From the NCBI GenBank assembly GCA_001579985.1, contig LRSR01010119.1:1-24084 (forward strand): 24,084 bases of DNA, in the 5' to 3' direction. Shown piece after piece: positions 9,588 to 19,489 of the stretch. Each line of letters opens with the position of its first letter. Positions within the stretch are counted from its first letter, which is position 1. Position numbers and translations under genes: made by a program. The stretch comes from Hypsibius dujardini. Taxonomy: Eukaryota > Tardigrada > Eutardigrada > Parachela > Hypsibiidae. The notes under the pieces were generated by a model. That model worked only from the letters and a program-made list of their open reading frames with translations, ran no database searches and had not been told where the DNA came from.

Positions 9588-11574
9588 ATGACCGAGGACA
9601 TCGTCTTTGTCCAGTCTTTTTTTCTCACAGCAAATGAGACCCCATCCTTGCCTGATGCCAAACGAATTTGTCCATCAACGTTTTGCAACTCTTGGCGTAA
9701 TTTAATTCGAGTTACCTTCACCCTAGCCAGCCTTGGTCTAGCTGTCACAGACTCGGTTGATGTGATCATGTTTTCGCTCGGTGAGGAGGATGTAACTAAG
9801 ACACCGTCTGTAATAGCTCTAGCTCATCTATTATGGAGGAGCTTCTTCACAGCACGCGGTGTCATCGTACTCGCCCTCTTTTTCTGCCGTCTTCCTCAAT
9901 GGCGTGCTCTCCGTGCCTTTGTGGTGAAAAAAACATTGCAACCATTAGGCCATCGCAGTGCTAAACAGTCAACAACATTTCGGCGTTTATCCCTCGTCCT
10001 GTTCATCATCAGTCTGAGCCTGCATGCATCTCACTCGGCATTCTTTTGGCTCTCGGCCGAGGGTTTGTTGGAAGCCCCGCAGACCGATAACTCGAGTTTG
10101 AAACTAAACACTACAAGTGTCTGCTTCTACTACAGTTGGTTCGATCGCTGTATCGGCAGGAGCATTTACGCGTCGTTGTGGACGTTGCTGGTTGATTGGC
10201 CATTCCTGCTGTCGCAGCAGATCCTCATTTCCGGCCTCATTTTCGTTTGGTCAGCCGTGAAAACAATACGGAATCTACGCAAAGAAACTGTCGCTGAAAA
10301 GAACAACTTAACTGTTTCATGGTCTCAAATTGGGACCCGCAATCTACCGGATAGGATCGAAAATTGGACCTTGACCTATGTGAATATGTCGCGCTTTGTG
10401 GAGTACTTTAACGACTGTTTTGGGGACATTTTGTTGGTCAGTGTGGTACTGGACGTCTTGACGGCAATGGCATTTTTTACAAGACTCATTTCCACTCCTT
10501 CTGCTTTTGATTCATTGGGGTTCATAAAGATGTTTCGGTACGGATGGGTCGGCGGGGTATTTCTCGCTTATGCCACGATCTGTTATCTACCGTTCATTTT
10601 GTTACATGAAGAGGTACGCAGATTGATTAGAACAACATAGTGTCGGAAGTTGATAATCTGACCTTTTTTGGGTCTGGCACTTGGCACAGACTATAAACGC
10701 AGCATCAAACAAAATGCGTGTTGAATCATCCCAAAGTAATTCCAACTTCACTTCATTCGTAAATCACGCCCTATTGCACGGCGAGAAATTAGACCTGACC
10801 ATTCCAACCAAATCGCCTTTCTTCATAGGTTACACCCCTTTTGTGAATGGAAAATGCCATCTCCAATCTTCACTCACGAGATCCAAGATCCGTCCATATT
10901 TCTGTTAATGCGAGAGCACGTGAAATAGAGCGTAAATTAAGGACGACGTGAAGTTGGAATTAAGCTGGACTGATTCAAATCGTGCTACGCCTATTGTTTT
11001 ATGTTGTACTCAGACTGTAGGAAAAGGGTTATATAGCATCGGAAGAACACCGCTAACGTTTCGCTCATTTTCAGAGCCGAAAATTCAGCAAAATTCTTCC
11101 GGATTTTGCATGGACAGCGAAGGGATACGGAGAAGACATAATGAGTGTAAATGTTCCATCACTTTAGGAGCTGTATTTCAGCATGATAAGATAATCACCT
11201 TGACATATAGGGGAATTAACCTGCTAATGTGTCATCTGTGTCCGTCAGGTTAGCAAAGAACCACTTTCCAAGGAAGTCGCTGAGGTTCTGGAAAAGCTAA
11301 CAGCACTTTCCTGCTTTGTGGTGAAGAATCCTCTCACAATTGAAGCCGGTGGGCTATTCAACTTTTCACGTGCATTACTGGTGACGGTAAGTCACATATA
11401 CATGTATCATTCATTGTACAGCAAGAAAGTATGAGTGCATTGCATATTTGACCGGATTGAAATCTTCTGCACATGATAAGCTTGCGTTGTGTTTTGGCTA
11501 TTTAGGTTATGACCACAGTTGTGACGACCCTTCTGCTTTCCAAAGAAATATTAAATCGATCCGTCGTAACGTGA
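9588..11574 (+). CDS. Gustatory-receptor-like 7-TM chemoreceptor, copy D (4 exons)
   Basis: Exons are 9588-10613, 11075-11146, 11249-11386 and 11506-11574; introns are 461, 102 and 119 bp, phase 0, with donors GTACGC, GTAAAT and GTAAGT. The predicted product is 434 aa. Landmarks are M-T-E-DIVFVQSFFLTANE, LPQWRALRAF, a TM3-4 loop with two sequons (NSS, NTT), a Cys pair at C-x8-C (one residue wider than the siblings), WTLLVDWPFLLSQQILISGL, ENWTLTYVNMSRFVEYFN, DCFGDILLVSVVLDVLT, and ATICYLPFILLHEE at the exon 1 end. Exon 2 departs from LRDFVWT to LPDFAWTAKGYGE. Exon 3 ends NPLTIEAGGLFNFSRALLVT and exon 4 is VMTTVVTTLLLSKEILNRS. Its stop codon is 62 bp from the stop of the minus-strand GPCR, so the 3' UTRs probably overlap. 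Confidence 0.9.
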
Positions 11575-11636
11575 TCATTCTCAAGGTACAAAACAGTTTG
11601 TTTGAACTTCTTTTCATTGTTCTAAAAACGTTTCTT

Positions 11637-12198
11637 TTAGACGGGCGATACAGCAATTTCTTCATGTCGTATCCCTTTCTTTCGGATACGTCGACTGCAA
11701 CAAAGTCGACCAACGACTTGACGAAACTGTTCGCGGAACTTTGCGCTAACTGCCACGTAAAGGAAAAAATTAATTGTGTAGTTGGTTGAGTTGGCTGTCG
11801 AGACAAAAGACCTGGCGAATGCATCAACTGAGTATCGCAAATTGTAGGCATTAAAATCCGTCGCAATGGTCAGCACGTGTAGCATTAACGCAGGAAACTG
11901 GCATACCAAGGACACCGCCACACTGCTCAGAAGGACAATGTTGGTGCTGCTACAGTGCTTGTGGTCAGACCCGGGAGCTCGAACACAGACCTGCGCAATG
12001 GGGGACCTGTTTGCGCGTTCTATCGCAATAATGAGCCAGACGTTAAGGATCAACAAGGCCACGAATTTGACAATCTTATTCACAACCTAAAATGGAAATT
12101 AAAACGTTTCAGTTGAATGCTATTCAGATTGGTAGAATCGACAGACCGACAGACATGCAACCAGTGAGGCAGACAAGCAGCCCGACGAGCAGACAGAC

Positions 12199-12241
<43 letters not shown>

Positions 12242-13105
12242 GAGACAGACAGAGAGACAGTCAGACAGACAGACAGACAGACAGACAGTTTCAGAATGCG
12301 TTGAGCTATTTACGAATCTCAGTAAATGGGATGGATGAGTAGGACGTACTCCTGCTATGCTTTGAACATGGTACCATTGTATAAGCCACTCAGCAGTCTC
12401 GGCTGTCGGTCGAAACCCAGCAATGTTGGATCCAGATTGAGTGTAATGATAATAATAGAAAACTGGATAGAATATGGGAAAGATAGCCGCCAAAATGGCA
12501 ACGACGAGACAGGCGATTCATGGAGTCATAAGACTCTGTACCCAGCCAAATCGGAATGGTTGAAGAACCGCCATCAGGCGGACTACGGAGAACACAATAA
12601 GCGTCCTACAGGAGAATAAACCAATGCTGCGCTAATTTTTTTTCACTGAGTTTAATTACGGGCACTTACCAATCACTGAGATTGACGAACATTCGAAAGC
12701 CCCATTCACCCATGCCGTGGTGCTCGTTGTAGCCCTTGAGAAAGTCGGGATTACAGCGCATAATGTTTGGGTTTATTAGAGTAATGTATGGCGGAATGTT
12801 GTTCCACCTGCAGAATGTTAAATTTCACATTACATGTGAGCTGGAGAGCAGACCTGTGAGCTCACTCACAGAACAACAATGTCGGCTAGAGATATTGTCA
12901 TGAGGTACACGCTGTCGCTCCGCATGGGCTTTTCGTGTCCGAGGACAACCAGGTTTAGCATATTCCCAACGGTGCAGCAGGTAAACAGAATTGGATAGAT
13001 AACATTAAAGACATAATGGGCTTGGGCGATTTACTCGTCGGTATAGTCGAGGGCTGATGCGTTGGCCACGTTGGTTTCTTTGGTAGTGTTATTTAAGCAA
13101 GCCAT
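11637..13105 (-). pseudogene. Rhodopsin-class peptide GPCR (FMRFamide-receptor-like), 4 exons, two in-frame stops
   Basis: Read on the minus strand, exons are 13105-12870, 12807-12670, 12605-12314 and 12086-11637. Introns are 62, 64 and 227 bp with phases 2, 2 and 0, all GT..AG. Exon 1 gives an N-terminus with sequons (NNTT, NAS), TM1 with GNMLNLVVL and TM2 with ISLADIVVL. Exon 2 gives the first extracellular loop with the TM3 Cys context (MRCNPDF, GEWGFRMFVNLSD). Exon 3 gives TM3-4 (TLIVFSVVRLMAVLQPFRF), in which the usual DRY/ERY is VRL. Exon 4 gives TM5-7, ending NSTNYTINFFLYVAVSAKFRE, an NPxxY variant typical of invertebrate peptide receptors, then a basic C-tail. Stops are TAA at 13033-13031 (about codon 25) and TGA at 12520-12518 (between TM3 and TM4, compatible with a CGA-to-TGA change). 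Everything else is intact, so this is a young pseudogene, a polymorphic null, or two sequence errors. The FMRFamide-receptor assignment is by motif only. Confidence 0.82.
12190..12289. repeat. (GACA)n microsatellite in GPCR intron 3
   Basis: About 100 bp of AGAC/GACA tetranucleotide repeat with a few interruptions (AGAGAGAC, AGTCAGAC). It lies inside the third intron of the minus-strand GPCR, where it makes a low-complexity open frame on both strands that is not a gene. Confidence 0.95.
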
Positions 13106-13143
13106 GTTGGACGCACTGCAATTTATACTTCAAAGTGATTAGG

Positions 13144-13144
13144 C

Positions 13145-13177
<33 letters not shown>
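13144..13177. repeat. (GGTTCT)n short tandem repeat
   Basis: About five hexanucleotide units (TTCTGG) in a row, 40 bp upstream of the GPCR start codon on its minus-strand 5' side. Confidence 0.9.
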
Positions 13178-13699
13178 AAACTAATAAGAATAATTAATCT
13201 CCGTCACGTTAGTTCAAAATTCTCGAAAAGATATAAAGTTTACAGTATGTATACAAAATCAGTGATTGATCTACCGAACAACAGCAATATTGCAAAGGCA
13301 TCCAAGTGAATACTACGATCAATTGATAGGTCTGACACAATAGGATGAGTTGGTGCTGCAAAACAATAAGAGCTTGAATCTGTATTGCACAGACCAGGTG
13401 TTCAAGGCGTTCGTGTAGTCTTTCGTTTGCGTAGAACTTGCTGACTTTGCAAGGACAAATTGTTTGCACACCATGACCACAATAATAATAAAAACACCCC
13501 CAAAACCGGTTCAGCAGACATTTCTGGATAGGGATTGTGTGCATTTCATTGTTTGAATTACCAGCAAAACAATCGTTGGATCCACCTTGAATAAATTATT
13601 TCGTACATTTTGCAATATGTAATTGATTTATGGTGTCTGCTGCTCAGCAGGGGCTCATTTAGAATCCCGGCACGTCGGGACGGGGGTCCCTGATGGCAG

Positions 13700-13870
13700 G
13701 ACCAGAAGATGGGCAAGATGCCCTTTTTTCGAAATTGAATAAAAAATTCCGCCTATCGTTCCTAACTATTTCACTTTTTGTGGGTGTGTGAAGCTTTTCT
13801 TTCAATAGTCCCCTGGAATTTCAAAACCATCTTCAAAATCCTAGTAAAACAGTTTCCATCAAATTCAGAC
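13700..13870 (+). mobile_element. Diverged half copy of the 4828-5227 MITE
   Basis: The sequence CAGAAGATGGGCAAGATGCCC, then TTTTTTCGAAATTGAATAAA, CCTAT, and GGAATTTCAAAACCATCTTC further on, aligns in order with the left arm of the 400-bp hAT-like MITE at 4828-4995. The opposite arm is not found nearby, so this is a truncated or old copy. Confidence 0.5.
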
Positions 13871-14124
13871 AAGTATTGAATGTATACCCCTTCAAGTGAT
13901 CGAGACCGTACAATATTACAACATAGGGATGATTTTGCAAATTTATTTCATTGGTGATTAAATTACATTTTATGGTTATTTCAACCTTGTTCATTTCAAA
14001 TTTAATTGTGGGGATTGGAATTGGAATTGGAATTGACTGATATCAGCCAAATATTTTGTGGGTATCAGAGGGCTGAGTTACATGCCAACCCTAGATAGCT
14101 TCGCAGGAGTTTTCGGCTCTTTTT

Positions 14125-14210
14125 AAGGAAGTCCAATAGTTCCGCCCCCCTGCATTCGACAAATATCTTGGCTGATGTCAATCGATTCCAAATTTGATTT
14201 GAAATGAGAT
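14125..14210 (+). repeat. Diverged dispersed repeat, copy 2
   Basis: Same-orientation match to about 1900-1985, clearest over CTGATGTCAATCGATTCCAA and the CCGCCCCCCTGCA segment before it. No ends can be defined. Confidence 0.55.
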
Positions 14211-14476
14211 AGGATTCACGTAATTATATTTAATGCATTCCGATAATTTGACATTTTCACAGTGAAAATAAATGAAAACCGAATCTTCTTGTGTTTTCCC
14301 AACTTTTAAATTTCACACATACAAAATTTACTTCCTCACCATGGAATACGTTTTGAAAGTCATCACTAATATTTTACTAATAGGAAAAATAAAACAGAGA
14401 CATTCTGCGTTCCCCATCTGAAAATCGTCCCAAGTGAGTCCTGATTGTGATCTTTGTCAAAGATCCCTCCCTCACC

Positions 14477-14499
14477 GACCGACCGACCGACCGACCGAT
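14477..14499. repeat. (GACC)n microsatellite
   Basis: Five to six consecutive CGAC/GACC units following CCTCAC. It has no gene context beyond lying upstream of copy E. Confidence 0.9.
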
Positions 14500-14955
14500 G
14501 CCAAAACTTTCAATTGTACCAGCGGCGGGGGAGGGTTGCTTGTGTTAATATTCTCCCTGTCTATCCGCCATGTATCCATAATTGTCCAACCAATTTTATT
14601 GAACATGCATCAATACTCCCCTGGCTATCAGAATCATTTTCCGCATCATCCGTAACATTCTGTCATTTCCCCAGTGCCTGAGTCAGTGAATTTGAACGCG
14701 TGTCCAAGTACACAACCTAATGGAAGGCGACAGAAGTAAACGGGATCACATTCACTACACGCCTTTGTGTACTTACAATGCGTTCCTCCCGGGATCGCCA
14801 TTTGTTATGGGCAGTTTGGAAGTATTTATTCGAACCTTCAAGCTCATTGCATGCGATTGGCAGTGCTGAAATGAATTCCACAATGAACCAAAACCGGAAA
14901 GTAATTTTTCCAACATAAAACTGTGAAGATTGCCTTGCGGTTTGGCATCGTTATA

Positions 14956-16578
14956 ATGTCCGACGATATCGTCTTCGTTCAGTCGTTTCTCCTCGGCGCT
15001 AACGATGCACCCCCTGCCAGTACGAAAGAAACCGTTCCAACGAGATGGTATCGATACAAATGTTTACGCAACTATTTTCGAATAGCTTTCATTGGTGCCA
15101 GTTTGGGTCTAGCTGTCGCAGATTTTGTGGATGTGATCACGTTCTCACTTGGAGCTTCTGGTGATACAGGTGATGCTGCACAACCTTTTGTGATATCTCT
15201 GGGGCAGCTGCTATGGCGGAGTTTTTTTGCTGCACGCGGGGTCACGGTCCTAGTCCTCTTTTCCTACCGTCTCCCTCAATGGCGGGCACTCCGCGCGTTT
15301 GCCCTCAATAAGACTCGTCTGCAACTGAATCTCTGCAATGCTAAAGTATTAACTTCATTCCGTCATTTATCCATGCTGCTTTTTGTGATCAGTTTTTCCG
15401 CGCATGTTTCAACGATGGCGTTATTTTGGCTTTCGTTGGAAGGCTTCCTCGACGGACCAATTAACTGGGGCGGGAACATATCGGGAGCTGCTGTGTTAGA
15501 AAATTCCACCTCGTGCTATTACATGTGGTTTGATCGTTGTGTTGGTAGGAACACATATGTGCCTTTGTGGACGCTGCTGATCGACTGTCCGTTCATACTG
15601 TCACAACAGGTCCTCATCTCCGGCCTCATTTTCGTTTGGTTAGCCGTGAAAGCCATGCGAAGTCTACGAAAAGAAGTAGCCATTGAAAAGGTCAATCTGA
15701 CTGTTGCCTGGTCCGATACGGGGTCGAACCTTCTTCCGGATATGATCAGAAACTGGACACTGACCTATGTGAATATGGCACGCTTCGTTGAGTATTTCAA
15801 CGAACTCTTCGGGCGGATTTTGTTGGTCAGTGTGGGATTGGACGTGATGACTGTGCTGGGTGTATGTGCAAGAATCATTGCGGTCCCAGAGCGCACTGAG
15901 GCATTTCCACTAAAGAATCTGCGTTACGGCTGGGATGCGGTGTTGTTTCTCGCGTATGCAACGATCTGTTACATGCCTTGCATCATTTTACATGAAGAGG
16001 TACAGTGCATACAGTGTTTAGCTTTTCATGATACGTTATTAAGCCTCGAATGACTGGAGTCAATCACGGATTGATCAACCCTTTTTGCATTTTTGCAACA
16101 TTTTGCCATTTTCAGAGCCGTAAACTCAACGGAACTCTACGCGATTTTGTTTGGACGGCGCACGGATTTGGAGAACAGACTATCCAAGTAAATTCAACAT
16201 TTGTGGATTACTTGTCAAACAGGCTGCGATTATGAGCGAGGTACGATGGGTGCAAACATATACTTTTTGTAGGCGAACAAAGAACCATCTTCGAAAGACG
16301 CATCAGCAGTGCTAAAACAGATAATGACATTTTCCCGGATTGTGGAGAAGAGTCCGCTCACAATAGAAGTCGGTGGATTGTTTAACTTTTCACGCACCTC
16401 CTTAGTAACGGTATGTCACATGCTACTCATCATTCCACCGTGAGTCTGGATAGACTCCGGTTAGATGGAATCCCCTGATTCACTGTCTGTTATTATTTTG
16501 GGTGCCTAGATTTTAACAAGCGTCGTCACGACCCTTCTGCTTACGAAGGAGATACTGAAACGATCGGATACAACTTAA
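14956..16578 (+). CDS. Gustatory-receptor-like 7-TM chemoreceptor, copy E (4 exons)
   Basis: Exons are 14956-15999, 16116-16187, 16273-16410 and 16510-16578; introns are 116, 85 and 99 bp, phase 0, with donors GTACAG, GTAAAT and GTATGT. The product is 440 aa, the longest of the set. The frame is open further upstream, but 14956 is the first ATG and begins the family N-terminus (M-S-D-DIVFVQSFLLGAN). Approximate hydrophobic segments are 42-63, 78-102, 138-159, 202-231, 285-308, 322-345 and 405-433. The TM3-4 loop carries N-I-S and N-S-T sequons and C187/C195. Basic loops are LPQWRALRAF (107-116) and K-A-M-R-S-L-R-K-E (232-240). NWTLTYVNMARFVEYFN precedes TM5; the next Cys of the family CFG motif is Leu here. 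TM7 is split by intron 3: VGGLFNFSRTSLVT then ILTSVVTTLLLTKEIL, in the place of the GR TYhhhhhQF signature. Confidence 0.9.
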
Positions 16579-16860
16579 TCAAATCTGGAATGGAAGTAAT
16601 AGGATCCTAACTCGAACTTCAGCCTACTCGGCATTTTCTTTTTAGGATAAGAACCTCGTCTCGCGGTTGATTATTTTACATATACCGCGTTCAGTTTCAC
16701 GGCTAAATATATATCCGATCTCGCCTGTGATTCACCTACCTTGTTTAGTAATCTCCTTGAAAATCTACTGTTGTTCATTAGGATTTATAATGAAACTGAT
16801 TTTTCCTATCATACGCCGCATCGGCACTGAAGTGTGAATTATCTCCCACGTGGAGAAAGG
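16579..16860. other. Intergenic, no gene recognised
   Basis: Downstream region of copy E up to the TA-flanked MITE. I see nothing supportable in it. Confidence 0.4.
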
Positions 16861-17008
16861 TACTGAACTGCCGCGTTAGCTTCGCGCAGTAGAAGTAGAC
16901 CCACCGTAAACTTAGACCTATGGATCCGCGCATGAGCTTACGTACACTACGGGCTAGGATAACGAAGTAATGCTCTTGCAGTGCGCGAAGCTAACGCGGC
17001 AGTACAGT
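16861..17008. mobile_element. 148-bp TA-flanked MITE (Tc1/mariner-type ends)
   Basis: The left end TACTGAACTGCCGCGTTAGC continues TTCGCGCA. The right end, in reverse complement, is TACTGTACTGCCGCGTTAGC then TTCGCGCAC. The inverted repeats span about 28 bp with a single internal mismatch. The outermost TA on both sides fits a TA target duplication, as used by the Tc1/mariner superfamily. The interior of about 90 bp is non-coding. Confidence 0.78.
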
Positions 17009-17695
17009 AGTCCATTCACTCTATCTACAGATGGTGGAGCCGGCAATACATAGGTCCTTGAAAACTTCTTTTCTGACTGAATTGTGCGTATTGATGTGTG
17101 TAAGAACGTCAAGGAATGACTTGGGATACAGAATCACTACCCATCAAAAATCATCTTTTAAATGAGAAAAGACCCAGTGGTACGTTTTCTCAACTCATCC
17201 ATCGACAGTTTACACTATGAATTGCGAGGCATTCTAGTATGTTAAATACAGCAGGATCAGTCACTCACTCAGATCCCATGTTTGTATAGCTCGGAGATGT
17301 ATGATTGTCAAGGACACTCCATCAGTTCTGATTATCCATCTCGGAGTCCTATCGATAGTTTTGTCAGGAACTCAATTCGATTCAGGTGTTAACACCGGCA
17401 GGTATATGGTGCCTGTTGGCTTTTATTTGAACAAGTTAATTACGCACATCAATATATTTATACAAGTCCCGGGAATCCCTGAGGTCAAACCAATTTGTGA
17501 TCTTTGACGGTGTCTTTTTCACTCGTGGTCACATGCCTGTCGACCGGTGTCTAGACGGCCCTGTGCAATTCCGAGAAGCTTCTGCCTTTTTAGCATCCTC
17601 ATTGTTTGATAAAGCTTCTAGAGTTGTTAGTTAGTCGGTTAAAAGTTGCCTATAATTGCAATTGTTACACAAAACGACACTCTTCAGTAGCTAAA
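17009..17695. other. Intergenic, no gene recognised
   Basis: No supported gene. The frame of copy F exon 1 is open upstream to about 17606, but there is no ATG before 17696 in that frame, so it is treated as 5' UTR or promoter sequence. Confidence 0.4.
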
Positions 17696-19288
17696 ATGAC
17701 CGTAGATATCGTCTTCGTCCAATCATTCCTTCTGGTTTCGAACGAAGCTAAACCTTCAGTCCAGGAGAAAAGAACACTTCCGTCTAGGTGGTCCATCTCA
17801 TGGCCTGCTTGTGTTCGAATTACCTTCACCTTGTCCTGTATTGGCCTGGCAGTAATGGACACGGTGGATCTGATCAAGTTTTCCCACGAAACGGAAGACG
17901 AATCCGCGCCTTTTTTAGTCAACCTGGTCCAGATGATGTGGCCGCGATTTTTTGCAGCTCGAGGCGCCATTGTGCTCTGGCTGTTCTGCTGTCAACTCCC
18001 ACAATGGCGTGCTCTGCGCACATTTGCACTCAACACAATGCTGCGCCCATTGAAGCATCACCGCAACGCCAAACAATTAGCTGCCCTTCGCCGTTTTTCT
18101 GTAATACTATTTGTAATCAGTTTTGGGTTGCATGCTCCTAACGTGGCCTTCTTCTGGCTTTCACGTGAGGGATTCCTCGACGTTCAACGCAACGCGAGCT
18201 GCTACAACGTGTGGTTTAACTGCTGTGTCAGTCGTGCAGCATTTATCCCCCTTCGAACGCTGTTGGTGGATTGGTCCTTCATCCTGTCGCAACAGGTCCT
18301 TATTTCGAGTCTAATTTTTGTTTGGCTGGCTGTGAAGGCAATGCGAAGTTTGCGAAAAGAAATAATTCATGAAAAGATCAATCTGACAGTTGCCTGGTCG
18401 GAGGTATGGTCGAGCCGTCTTCCTGATAGGGTCGGAGATTGGACACTGACCTATGTGAACATGTTCCGTTTTGTGGGGTATTTCAACGCATGCTTCGGAC
18501 GGATATTGCTGGTCAGCGTGATACTTGATGTCTTGACTGTGCTGGGAGTATTCGCCAAACTTCTAGTTGCCGCTCCCCATTACGGAGAATTATATAGTCC
18601 CGTTAAGTGGCTACGCTATGTATGGGTCGCCGTGTTATTTCTGGCCTATGCAACCATCTGTTACTTTCCTTTTATTTTACTGCATGAAGAGGTATACGGA
18701 TCTTATAGAGCCTAGCGTCGACTGATGTCTGTATGAGTTGTTAAATATGTGTGCCAATGCAGTAGTCAACCGAGTTGATGTTCAATTTATCAAGTCCAAA
18801 ATGTAGAATGCTCTTGTCATTGTACTTGCTCTTTCAGGGCTGGACGCTGGAAAAAATTCTAAGAGATTTCGTTTGGACTGTGAGCGGATACGGTGAAAAA
18901 TCTCTAAACGTAATTGGCATCGACTGTCCTCTGGTACGAGTAACCGATTTTTTACAAAGATTTAAATTTCCATTAGACAAAGCAGGCAGCCATTCCGAAG
19001 GACATATCTGCAGTCGCGGGCGATCTCAAAGAACTATCAGTGATTATTGAGCGGAATCCGCTCATAATTGAAGCCGGTGGAATATTTGGCTTCTCACGCA
19101 CAGCATTGGTGACTGTAAGCAGCAAAGAATTAATACGGCATTTCATCAGATCGTTGTAAACTGATGAACATTTCGTTTAGTGTATTAATTTGAAATAAAT
19201 GTATTTCACCAGCACAATTACTGCGTTTCAGATTGTAACAACAGTTGCGACAACACTTTTGGTTGCAAAGGAGATTCTCACCGATTAA
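17696..19288 (+). CDS. Gustatory-receptor-like 7-TM chemoreceptor, copy F (4 exons)
   Basis: Exons are 17696-18691, 18838-18909, 18977-19114 and 19232-19288; introns are 146, 67 and 117 bp, phase 0, with donors GTATAC, GTAATT and GTAAGC. The predicted product is 420 aa. The start ATG (TAAAATGACC, A at -3) gives M-T-V-DIVFVQSFLLVSNE. Landmarks are LPQWRALRTF, SREGFLDVQRNASCYNVWF with one sequon, two adjacent Cys at the second Cys position (N-C-C), LRTLLVDWSFILSQQVLISS, KINLTVAW, DWTLTYVNMFRFVGYFNACF, GRILLVSVILDVLTVLGVF and ATICYFPFILLHEE. Exon 2 is GWTLEKILRDFVWTVSGYGE, exon 3 ends NPLIIEAGGIFGFSRTALVT, and exon 4 is IVTTVATTLLVAKEILTD. It shares the shortened TM3-4 loop and a short 18-aa last exon with the adjacent copy G, so the two look like the most recent duplicates among the intact genes. 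Confidence 0.9.
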
Positions 19289-19489
19289 CGGTCTGCTGAA
19301 GTAAGCTCCAACGCGAAGGATATCTTTTACTAGCTGACTGAAACTTTTGGCAACCATTGAAGTTGATTCAGTTTCAGTTTCAGTTCAGTTGTTTCACCCA
19401 TTCAGTCTTGATTTTCCTAAATTGACCCAGAACTTGCATGGCAGTTTGGCTCCAAGGCATCAACAGAAGAATTAGCATCTCTCACTGAT
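19289..19489. repeat. Downstream region with CAGTTT simple repeat
   Basis: Downstream region of copy F. About 19366-19389 is a short imperfect tandem of TTCAGTTTCAGTTTCAG. No gene or polyadenylation signal was identified. Confidence 0.5.

Larger units (their letters stand above)
13178..14955. other. Long intergenic stretch with repeat remnants
   Basis: About 1.8 kb without a supported gene. It contains a partial hAT-like MITE copy (about 13700-13870), a (GGAATT)n run (about 14012-14034), the second copy of the dispersed repeat (about 14125-14210) and a (GACC)n run (about 14477-14499). The minus-strand open frame at 13209-13544 has no family features. The final part is the upstream region of copy E. 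Confidence 0.5.

Noticed and set aside
12080-12493. 137-aa minus-strand frame with repeated Cys-Leu-Ser-Val/Asp units
   Set aside because: The repeated part is the translated (GACA)n microsatellite; only the N-terminal portion is real, as part of GPCR exon 3.
17606-17695. In-frame N-terminal extension of copy F
   Set aside because: It lacks an ATG, is not shared with other copies, and the conserved N-terminal motif begins exactly at the ATG at 17696.
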